A DNA stretch of 10,456 bases from an uncultured Porphyromonas sp. Lineage in GTDB: Bacteria; Bacteroidota; Bacteroidia; Bacteroidales; Porphyromonadaceae. Position 1 is the first letter of the stretch. Every line of letters starts with the position of its first letter. The translations under genes and the position numbers were made by a program. The stretch covers positions 1 through 10,456 of the forward strand of contig CAMFNC010000078.1 of assembly GCA_945965245.1 (NCBI GenBank). The letters are read 5' to 3'. Positions 1 to 6,519 of this stretch are shown one piece after another. The notes beneath the pieces were generated by a model. That model was not told the DNA's origin and did no database searches. It worked only from the letters and a program-made list of their open reading frames with translations.

Positions 1-251
1 GTATGGACGATATGCCCAAGTTGCTTCCTATGGTGGCACAAATTCGTCGGGCCGGCATCCGTACGGAGGTATATCCGGATGCTGCCAAGATGAAAAAACA
101 GATGTCGCATGCCGATGCTTTGTCTATTCCCTATGTGGCTATGGTGGGCAGCGAGGAATTGGAACAGAATAAAATCAATCTGAAAAATATGCAAAGTGGC
201 GAGCAGCAAATGCTTACTGTGGATGAATTGATTGAAAGGCTGAAAAAATAG
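1..251 (+). CDS. hisS: Histidyl-tRNA synthetase, C-terminal fragment
   Basis: Partial gene: the 5' part lies before the window, and the frame is open from base 3 to the TAA stop at 249-251. The 82 visible residues fit the C-terminal anticodon-binding domain (HGTP_anticodon fold) of class II histidyl-tRNA synthetase. They run from a helix with R-R-A-G-I-R-T-E-V-Y-P, through a K-M-K-K-Q-M-S-H-A-D-A-L-S-I-P-Y stretch, to the strand P-Y-V-A-M-V-G and the closing L-I-E-R-L-K-K. In the family this domain recognises the tRNA-His anticodon, while the N-terminal catalytic core (not visible here) charges tRNA with histidine in the cytoplasm. The ending is natural, not truncated. The next gene, dxs, begins 66 bp downstream on the same strand with no convincing terminator between them, so read-through is possible. 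Assignment is fairly certain, though ProS, ThrS and GlyS carry related domains. Confidence 0.88.
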   Translation, partial: MDDMPKLLPMVAQIRRAGIRTEVYPDAAKMKKQMSHADALSIPYVAMVGSEELEQNKINLKNMQSGEQQMLTVDELIERLKK

Positions 252-317
252 ACAAAGCAGTTATTATGCATTATTCATTGGTAAACGCCAAATTGTAATT
301 GAATAACCAATAGCGAG

Positions 318-2240
318 ATGATTCCTGTAAAAGAAATTCAAGAGTATAAGTTGCTGAATAAGATAGATTCGCCTGCCGATCTCCGCAAATTGCCGGCCAA
401 ATTGCTGCCGCGTGTTTGCGCCGAGCTTCGCAAGTATATTCTTGATGTGGTATCGCAGCATCCCGGTCACCTGGGTTCCAGTCTTGGAGCTGTGGAGCTA
501 ACGGTAGCTCTGCATTATGTGTTCGATACGCCCAAAGATTTATTGGTCTGGGACGTGGGGCATCAGGCTTACAGCCATAAGATTCTGACCGGTCGGCGTG
601 ATAGCTTCAATACCTTGAGGCAATGGAATGGAGTGGCGGGTTTTCCCTCTCCTACCGAAAGTGAGTACGATACGTTTGCTGCCGGTCATGCTTCCAACTC
701 TATTTCTGCTGCATTGGGTATGGCTGTGGCTGTGGCGCAGCAGCATCAGGACAAATTGGTTGTGGCCATCATTGGCGATGGTTCCATGACCGGAGGATTG
801 GCTTTCGAGGGGTTGAACAATGCTTCTTCGCACCCCAATAATTTGTTGATAGTCTTGAATGACAATAATATGTCCATCGACCACAATGTAGGTGGGTTGA
901 ATCGCTATATGGTGGACTTGCTTACGAGCAAGACCTATAATACACTGCGCTATGATGCTTATCGGGGTCTGAAGAAACTTCGCTTAATGGATGATGTGCG
1001 TAAAAAGAATGTACAACGCTTTAGCAATAGTCTTAAGGCTTTGGTCTCTCAGCAAAATATCTTTTTTGATGGTTTCAGTATCCGTTATTTTGGTCCGGTG
1101 GACGGCAATAATGTCAATCGGATGGTGGAGGTGCTACGCGACATCAAAGATATGCATGGGCCGCGTATTCTGCATATCAAGACCGTAAAGGGCAAAGGCT
1201 ATCTGCCTGCGGAGAAGCAGGCTACGATTTGGCATGCACCGGGTCAGTTCGATGTGAATACCGGTGAGCGTGTGCCGCCAAAGAGTGATATGCCGCTTCC
1301 CCCCAAATTTCAAGATGTGTTTGGTAAGACATTGGTGGAGTTTGCCCAAAATGATGAACGTATCGTGGGGGTTACTCCGGCTATGCCAACCGGATGTTCT
1401 ATGAATATGCTGATGAGGGCTTTTCCCGATAGAGCTTTCGATGTGGGGATTGCCGAAGGGCATGCCGTTACATTTTCTGCCGGTTTAGCCAAAGAAGGAC
1501 TAATCCCGTTTTGCAATATTTATTCTTCGTTTATGCAACGTGCATATGACCAGATCATTCATGATGTGGCATTGCAGAATATGCATGTTGTCCTCTGTTT
1601 GGATAGAGGTGGATTGGTGGGTGAAGACGGAGCCACTCACCAAGGGGTTTTCGACCTTGCCTATTTGCGCATTATTCCCAATATGGTGGTTTGCTCTCCG
1701 TATGACGAAACACAACTGCGGCACTTGATGCTAACGGCATATAAACATAATGGTCCTATGGCCATCCGCTACCCTCGCGGCCGTGGTTCGGAGGTGGATT
1801 GGCAGGTTACACCGGAAATCCTCCCCATTGGCAAGGGGCGTACACTGCACGAGGGGTGTAAGGTGGCCTTTTTGACTCTTGGCCCTATTGGCGTCACCGT
1901 TTCACAAGTGGTGGAGTGGTTGCATGATGAAGGCATGGATGTGGGGCACTATGATATGGTTTTTGTGAAGCCGCTGGATGAAGATTTGCTGCATCGTGTG
2001 GCAAGCCAATACAATGCCATTATTACGGTAGAAGACGGTTGTATCATGGGGGGTATGGGTTCTGCTGTGTTGGAATTTTTTGCTAATCAGGGGTATTGCA
2101 AGCCGGTTAGACGTATTGGTGTGCCGGATGATTTCATTCCACACGGAACGTCTCGGGAGCAATATGCTTTCTGTGGTATGGATGCCGAAAGTATCTATCG
2201 GGTGGCGCAAGAATTATTGGCAGAAAAATATCACATATAG
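318..2240 (+). CDS. dxs: 1-deoxy-D-xylulose-5-phosphate synthase
   Basis: Condenses pyruvate and glyceraldehyde-3-phosphate to 1-deoxy-D-xylulose 5-phosphate with thiamine diphosphate (ThDP), the first step of the MEP isoprenoid pathway; the product also feeds ThDP and pyridoxal-phosphate synthesis. Cytoplasmic. The 640-aa length is normal. Visible motifs: HPGHLGSSLG at 48-57 (ThDP/substrate histidines), DVGHQAY at 79-85, the ThDP motif GDGSMTGG at 153-160 ending in NDNN at 181-184, WHAP at 305-308 (equivalent of E. coli His299), the catalytic Glu380 in IAEGHAVTF, and DGATHQG with Asp437 and His441. The C-terminal transketolase-like domain starts near residue 460. One oddity is VDGNN at 261-265, where the family normally has VDGHD. 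The ATG at 318 follows an A/T-rich leader and gives a family-like N-terminus (KLLNKIDSPADLRKL). The stop is immediately followed by the trkA start. Identification is secure. Confidence 0.97.
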   Translation: MIPVKEIQEYKLLNKIDSPADLRKLPAKLLPRVCAELRKYILDVVSQHPGHLGSSLGAVELTVALHYVFDTPKDLLVWDVGHQAYSHKILTGRRDSFNTLRQWNGVAGFPSPTESEYDTFAAGHASNSISAALGMAVAVAQQHQDKLVVAIIGDGSMTGGLAFEGLNNASSHPNNLLIVLNDNNMSIDHNVGGLNRYMVDLLTSKTYNTLRYDAYRGLKKLRLMDDVRKKNVQRFSNSLKALVSQQNIFFDGFSIRYFGPVDGNNVNRMVEVLRDIKDMHGPRILHIKTVKGKGYLPAEKQATIWHAPGQFDVNTGERVPPKSDMPLPPKFQDVFGKTLVEFAQNDERIVGVTPAMPTGCSMNMLMRAFPDRAFDVGIAEGHAVTFSAGLAKEGLIPFCNIYSSFMQRAYDQIIHDVALQNMHVVLCLDRGGLVGEDGATHQGVFDLAYLRIIPNMVVCSPYDETQLRHLMLTAYKHNGPMAIRYPRGRGSEVDWQVTPEILPIGKGRTLHEGCKVAFLTLGPIGVTVSQVVEWLHDEGMDVGHYDMVFVKPLDEDLLHRVASQYNAIITVEDGCIMGGMGSAVLEFFANQGYCKPVRRIGVPDDFIPHGTSREQYAFCGMDAESIYRVAQELLAEKYHI

Positions 2241-3578
2241 ATGAAAGTAGTGATTGCAGGTGCCGGCGAAGTTGGTACGCATTTGGCCAAGATGTTGCAG
2301 CGTGAAGATTTAGATATCACGCTCATTGATTCTTCATCAACGCGTGTCAAAGAAAAGCGTGAGATGGATCTGTTTGCTCAGAACATCAATCCCACGTCGC
2401 TTTCCGGTCTTCGTCAGATAGGTGTGCAGGATACAGACCTATTTGTGGGGGTTATGCCGGAAGAGTCGGACAATCTGACAGCCTGTATATTGGCATCACG
2501 CTTGGGAGCCAAGCGCACATTAGCACGCATCAATAATCACGAATATTTAGAGCAAGAAAACATTGACTTTTTCGTGGACTTGGGGGTAAACTCATTGATT
2601 TATCCCGAAGATTTGGCTGCCGATGAGATTGTGGCGGCTGTTCGGTATCCTTGGGCCAGACAGTTCATCGAACTGTTTAACGGTTCGTTGATATTGGTGG
2701 GCGTAAAGGTTCGGCACGGAGCCTCTTTGGTGGGTAAATATCTCTATGAATTGGATAAAGAGAATGGTAAACTCTTTCACATTGTGGCCATTAAGCGAGA
2801 CTTTGAAACCATCATCCCCACCGGTCGTACTCGGGTAGAACATGGTGATTTGGTTTTCTTTACCTGCACGCCCAATAACATCTCCACCATTCGCCGCATT
2901 GCTGACAAACGATTGGTCAATGTGCGCAAAGTCGTTATTATGGGGGCCAGTCGAACTGCTTTGCGCGCCATTGCACGTATTCCATCCGACATTAAAATTT
3001 ACTTAATAGAACGCGACAAGGAAAAGGCTTTGGGTATGACGAACCACTTACCTGTAAACGTGCGTGTGTTTCATGGAGATGGGCGTGACCCTGCTTTGCT
3101 TCACGAAGTGGGCATAGAAGATACTGATGTATTTGTGGCATTGACCGAAAATTCGGAAACCAATGTAATGGCTTGTCTTGCCGCCAAACAGTTCGGTGTA
3201 TTCAAGACGGTGGCTAAAGAGGAAAACATTGACTACATTCAACTTTCGTATGGCCTTGACATTGGTTCTCTGATTAATAAAAAACTACTTACGGCCGGAC
3301 ATATTTACCGAATGCTTTTGGGTGCGGATACCAGCAATGTGAAGTGTCTATCGGTGGCGAATGCGGACGTGGCAGAATTCATTGCCAAGCGTGACTCACG
3401 CATCATATCCGTACCCATTAAGGACTTGGATTTGGGCGATAGAATTACATTTGGGGGTATGGTGCGCAATGGCATTCCCATGATGATTGATGGAAATACC
3501 GTGTTGGAACCATATGATCATATTGCTGTCTTCTGTCACGATGTGCCCATGAATCAGCTCAAAGACCTCTTCAGTTAG
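2241..3578 (+). CDS. trkA: Trk system potassium uptake protein TrkA
   Basis: Cytoplasmic NAD(H)/nucleotide-binding gating subunit of the Trk/Ktr potassium transporter, partner of the channel protein TrkH encoded next. The 445 residues have the usual duplicated layout: RCK_N about 1-118, RCK_C about 137-220, second RCK_N about 228-345, second RCK_C about 365-445. The first Rossmann motif is intact (GAGEVG, 7-12) with acidic Asp30 ending strand 2. The second half begins VVIMGASRTALRA (231-243), lacking the glycines of GxGxxG, but keeps Glu257 and the canonical GDGRDPALLHEVGIEDTDVF stretch at 279-298. So the second site may bind nucleotide differently or not at all (inference). The ATG sits directly after the dxs TAG with zero spacing, so translation is probably coupled by termination-reinitiation. 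trkH follows after 22 bp. Identification is secure. Confidence 0.96.
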   Translation: MKVVIAGAGEVGTHLAKMLQREDLDITLIDSSSTRVKEKREMDLFAQNINPTSLSGLRQIGVQDTDLFVGVMPEESDNLTACILASRLGAKRTLARINNHEYLEQENIDFFVDLGVNSLIYPEDLAADEIVAAVRYPWARQFIELFNGSLILVGVKVRHGASLVGKYLYELDKENGKLFHIVAIKRDFETIIPTGRTRVEHGDLVFFTCTPNNISTIRRIADKRLVNVRKVVIMGASRTALRAIARIPSDIKIYLIERDKEKALGMTNHLPVNVRVFHGDGRDPALLHEVGIEDTDVFVALTENSETNVMACLAAKQFGVFKTVAKEENIDYIQLSYGLDIGSLINKKLLTAGHIYRMLLGADTSNVKCLSVANADVAEFIAKRDSRIISVPIKDLDLGDRITFGGMVRNGIPMMIDGNTVLEPYDHIAVFCHDVPMNQLKDLFS

Positions 3579-3600
3579 TTTTTTTCACCTCGGTCGAGTT

Positions 3601-5055
3601 ATGTGGAAAATCAATTATAAGTTCATTGCCAGAGTGGTGGGCATCATGTGCATCATCGAAGGCTTTGTGCTGCTCCTCTGTGCGCTAATCTCTATGCTTT
3701 ACGGTGAATCTCTGCTTCCTTTTGCGATGTCATTTGTCGTTTTCGTTACCATCGGATTGGGTTTATTTCTTCCCACCAAAGACTTTAACAAACAGTATGT
3801 GGGAGTGCGTGAGGGCATGCTCACTGTAACCCTTACATGGTTTATATTATCTTTGCTTGGTGCATTCCCTTTTTATCTGAGCCATGCCATCCCCAATCCC
3901 ATAGATGCCTTTTTTGAAACGGTTTCGGGCTTTACCACCACCGGTGCCACCATTCTCAAAGAAGTAGAGAGTCTGCCTCATGGTATCTTGTTTTGGCGCA
4001 GCATCACTCAGTGGCAAGGCGGTGTGGGCATTGTGGTTTTTTCCATAGCCTTATTGCCACTATTGGGTGGAGGCGCAGGCAAATTGTATAATGCTGAAAC
4101 CACCGGGGTTTCTCATGACCGCTTTCTCCCACGTATTACTCAAGTTGCGCAAAAGATTTTCACCATCTACATATTTATTTCCACGCTGCTCCTGATTATG
4201 TTATGGGCCGGTCCCATGAATCTTTTCGACTCTGTATGCCACACCTTTACATGTGTTTCTACCGGCGGTTTTTCCACTAAAAACAATAGTATCTCATTCT
4301 TTAATTCGCCTTATGTAGAGTATGTTATTACCGCATTCATGTTTGTCGGGGCAATGAATCTCACGTTGTTTTACTTTGCCATCTTGGGGCGCAATCCCCA
4401 AAAGCTTTTCAGGGATGAGGAATTTCGATGGTTTCTGATTATCGTGCTGATGGCTGTGGCCGTAACCTTCTTTTGGCTTTGGTCTCATCATGAATACGAC
4501 AGCATAGAGGAAACCTTACGTCGGGCCGTGTTTCAGGTCGTTTCTTTGATGAGCAGCACCGGTTATTTGACTGCTGATATAGTTTCGTGGCGTCCGTTCT
4601 TTTGGTTATTAGCCATTACTATCATGACCATTAATGGTTGCTCCGGGTCCACTTGTGGAGGAATAAAGACGGAGCGTTTTATGATTTTGCTTAAGAATCT
4701 CTCCAATGAATTTAAGAAGCGTGTCAGTCCCAGCCGACTGGTTCCGGTGAGGGTGAATGGCAGCATTGTTTCTGCCGGTGCAGTACATCAGGTCATAGCT
4801 TTCATTTTTGTTTATGTGGCTTTGGTGGTAGTTGGTTCCATGTTGCTGATGTTGGACGATAATACTTTCGTGGAGGGCATCAGTGCTGCCGCCACGGCGA
4901 TAAGCAATTCTGGGCCGGCATTAGGTGATTTTGCTTTTGATTTTGCTTCTGCTGGCTCGTTTAGCAAGTTGGTAATGTGCTTTCTGATGATAGCCGGTCG
5001 TTTGGAAGTGTTTACCGTTATTACCATTCTGACCCCTGCTTTCTGGCGCAGATAA
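3601..5055 (+). CDS. trkH: Trk/Ktr potassium uptake channel subunit TrkH
   Basis: Integral inner-membrane K+ translocation subunit of the TrkAH system. The 484-aa length is typical. The protein is hydrophobic throughout and carries the four selectivity-filter P-loops of the superfamily, each centred on a glycine: TTTGA (112-116), STGGF (220-224), SSTGY (318-322) and SNSGP (435-439). The TM3-type loop GCSGSTCGGIKTERF (346-360) and the C-terminal GRLEVFTVITILTPAFWRR (466-484) are also family signatures. The first two membrane segments are around 10-32 and 38-57. The start at 3601 is chosen because it begins the protein with MWKINYKFIARVVG just before the first membrane helix. It lies 22 bp after trkA and is the last gene of the dxs-trkA-trkH run; a strong terminator follows the stop by about 16 bp. 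TrkG/KtrB are close paralogues, but the pairing with a double-RCK TrkA favours TrkH. Confidence 0.96.
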   Translation: MWKINYKFIARVVGIMCIIEGFVLLLCALISMLYGESLLPFAMSFVVFVTIGLGLFLPTKDFNKQYVGVREGMLTVTLTWFILSLLGAFPFYLSHAIPNPIDAFFETVSGFTTTGATILKEVESLPHGILFWRSITQWQGGVGIVVFSIALLPLLGGGAGKLYNAETTGVSHDRFLPRITQVAQKIFTIYIFISTLLLIMLWAGPMNLFDSVCHTFTCVSTGGFSTKNNSISFFNSPYVEYVITAFMFVGAMNLTLFYFAILGRNPQKLFRDEEFRWFLIIVLMAVAVTFFWLWSHHEYDSIEETLRRAVFQVVSLMSSTGYLTADIVSWRPFFWLLAITIMTINGCSGSTCGGIKTERFMILLKNLSNEFKKRVSPSRLVPVRVNGSIVSAGAVHQVIAFIFVYVALVVVGSMLLMLDDNTFVEGISAAATAISNSGPALGDFAFDFASAGSFSKLVMCFLMIAGRLEVFTVITILTPAFWRR

Positions 5056-5070
5056 CAACTATTTTTAGTT

Positions 5071-5119
5071 AGAAAAAAACGGGTGCCGCTTCTCAAATGG
5101 AGGCGGCACCCGTTTTTCT
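5071..5119. terminator. Bidirectional intrinsic terminator between trkH and the nuclease gene
   Basis: A perfect 15-bp inverted repeat pairs 5075-5089 (A5, then C-GGGTGCCGC) with 5103-5117 (its complement ending in T5). Pairing continues inward through 5090-5093 and 5099-5102 (two G-T wobbles), leaving a 5-nt loop CAAAT at 5094-5098. The G/C-rich core is flanked by A-tracts on the left and T-tracts on the right, so each strand ends in a U-run. It can therefore stop transcription from trkH (plus) and from the convergent gene ending at 5156 (minus). Confidence 0.93.
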
Positions 5120-5155
5120 ATTATTTAAGGCTTTTAACGTATGACATTCGCAAAG

Positions 5156-6223
5156 CTAATCTTCTATATATTTCTTGATCGCTTGGATAAGTTCTTCATG
5201 TAGTTCATAAATATCATCCAAAGCATCAATCTTATACTTTGTTTCCTTTTTGTCTGCATCAAATATACCTATAGCCTTATTTGCTGTATTGAAGTAAATT
5301 CGACAAATAGGCTTTCTATTGTTATCATCGCAGAATATAGAAAAGTAGGATTGAGCATCCCGATATGTAATACGGTCTGCTTGTATATGATTACGTAAAA
5401 TAGATTTCACTATATAGAAGCTCTCTAATTCCTCTTCCGTTGTTACTATCTTGCATTCTTCCTGTTCATCTACATCATGAAGACTCTCTTCTTTTACATT
5501 GCCTCTACTCTCCGTTGATTGTATGGCTATGTTTAATCTCTCTGACATTACGTCATTAATATGGTTCGCAAAAGAGCGTTTTACAAGGTCTGTGAATTGC
5601 TCAAGCACCTTTTGTGTTATTACACCATCATATACTTGTTTCGTGAGCATCTTTACCATGTCATTTGTTGGTGAAGCAAACTCCTTTTTAATTACAGACT
5701 TTAACTCTGCCATATATTTTAGTTCACTAGCAGAACTAAGGATGTTATCCACATCGAAATACGACTTATGGAATTTCTTTACCTCTTCTATTTGCGCCTC
5801 TCTCAGATTTTCAAAGTCCACTTCAAGAAATGGCATTTCATCCATTATATTCGGTTTTACCAAATCTGTATAAAAGCGATATATGATACCATTTGTCAAT
5901 ACTCCGAATTTAGCTTTTGAAGCCACAAAGTATTTTTGCAATTGTGTATTATGCAAGTTCAAATCTTGTTGCCAATGTTTACATTCGAAAAGCATAATCG
6001 GTTCGCCATCTTTCATTATGGCATAGTCAATTTTTTCCCCTTTTTTCTTGATAAGGTCGCAATCCAGTTCTGGTACAACTTCCATAGGATTGAATACATC
6101 ATATCCAAGCATTTGGATAAAAGGCATTATGAATGCATTTTTGGTAGCTTCTTCCGTCGCTATCTGTTCTTTTAATTTTGCAATACGATCTGCAAGTTGT
6201 TTGAAATAGTCTTTGAAATCCAT
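5156..6223 (-). CDS. Orphan HsdR N-terminal-type restriction nuclease-like protein
   Basis: 355-aa protein whose first ~125 residues match the type I restriction enzyme R-subunit N-terminal (HSDR_N) nuclease domain. The opening FIMPFIQMLGYDVFNP (31-46) is the family's usual T-x-F-x-P-L-L-x-x-L-G-Y-D-V signature, followed by a PD-(D/E)xK core: Asp66 in GEKIDYAI, then Glu80 and Lys82 in LFECKHWQ. These catalytic residues look intact, so Mg-dependent DNA cleavage is plausible (inference). Residues 140-260 are helical and charged. A small C-terminal domain, about 264-353, includes EEELESFYIVKSIL and DDNNRKPICRIYF, a block I recall recurring at the end of such orphan proteins. There is no helicase domain, HsdM or HsdS nearby. 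The gene is A/T-rich (30-32% G+C in two 60-base lines I counted, versus 57-60% in two flanking-gene lines), suggesting horizontal acquisition. The role could be phage defence or something unrelated; the target is unknown. Confidence 0.85.
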   Translation of the reverse strand: MDFKDYFKQLADRIAKLKEQIATEEATKNAFIMPFIQMLGYDVFNPMEVVPELDCDLIKKKGEKIDYAIMKDGEPIMLFECKHWQQDLNLHNTQLQKYFVASKAKFGVLTNGIIYRFYTDLVKPNIMDEMPFLEVDFENLREAQIEEVKKFHKSYFDVDNILSSASELKYMAELKSVIKKEFASPTNDMVKMLTKQVYDGVITQKVLEQFTDLVKRSFANHINDVMSERLNIAIQSTESRGNVKEESLHDVDEQEECKIVTTEEELESFYIVKSILRNHIQADRITYRDAQSYFSIFCDDNNRKPICRIYFNTANKAIGIFDADKKETKYKIDALDDIYELHEELIQAIKKYIED

Positions 6224-6339
6224 GATATTATTAATTATTATGAGTTGTTATTTTACTGATATGCAAGTAATACACGGTAAACACCGAACACATACACCTT
6301 CAAATGACACTTCACATCATAACAATAGATGCAATCATA

Positions 6340-6347
6340 CAAATATA
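6340..6347 (-). promoter_or_regulatory. Candidate -7 promoter box for the nuclease-like gene
   Basis: Reading the minus strand, 6347 to 6340 is TATATTTG, an exact match to the Bacteroidota -7 consensus TAnnTTTG. Transcription would begin near 6333 and leave a leader of about 110 nt before the ATG at 6223. I see no clear -33 TTTG at the usual spacing; the nearest, TTTC, is about 24 nt upstream. The leader contains only a 4-bp hairpin (CGGT/ACCG, 6275-6286). Confidence 0.4.
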
Positions 6348-6425
6348 ACCAAAAAGAAGGTATAATTAGATGAAATATTGAAGCTCTATGATATGCTGAA
6401 AACTTCAACCACATTTTGATTTCAT

Positions 6426-6481
6426 TTTATGCATAAAACGTGCACAATTTATACATAAATTAATTTCATTTTATGCATAAA
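6426..6481. repeat. Three palindromes TTTATRCATAAA at exact 22-bp spacing
   Basis: Copies lie at 6426-6437 (TTTATGCATAAA, extended to a 14-bp perfect palindrome at 6425-6438), 6448-6459 (TTTATACATAAA, one mismatch) and 6470-6481 (TTTATGCATAAA). Their centres are 6431.5, 6453.5 and 6475.5, so the period is 22 bp, about two helical turns. All three would face the same side of the DNA. The outer two share a longer 19-bp direct repeat (6419-6437 and 6463-6481). This is the look of a multi-site operator for a dimeric DNA-binding protein, or of iterons. No regulator gene in this window is an obvious partner. Confidence 0.8.
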
Positions 6482-6519
6482 TTTTTGCCTCCCTTTTTTA
6501 TGACCTTAATGGACGTTCG

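Larger units (their letters stand above)
6224..6519. other. 296-bp A/T-rich intergenic region
   Basis: The gap lies upstream of the nuclease-like gene and downstream of the M16 protease gene (both minus strand). It holds the palindrome array at 6426-6481 and the candidate promoter at 6340-6347. No RNA gene, transposase remnant or convincing coding region is visible. A 53-codon minus-strand frame at 6253-6414 exists but is considered spurious. No GC-rich hairpin follows the protease stop codon. Confidence 0.7.

Noticed and set aside
264..273. TTATGCATTA near dxs as a fourth copy of the palindrome found at 6426-6481.
   Set aside because: It is isolated, imperfect, and lacks the 22-bp spacing. 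A short A/T-rich match is expected by chance.
5151..5158. Minus-strand TAGCTTTG matching the -7 box consensus.
   Set aside because: It overlaps the stop codon of the nuclease gene and would fire straight into the terminator. Such matches are expected by chance several times in 10 kb.
6253..6414. 53-codon minus-strand reading frame in the intergenic region before the nuclease gene (starts MWLKFSAYHR).
   Set aside because: Its composition (many Tyr, Cys, Phe) is typical of translated A/T-rich non-coding DNA. It spans the candidate -7 box at 6340-6347, and I recognise no family.
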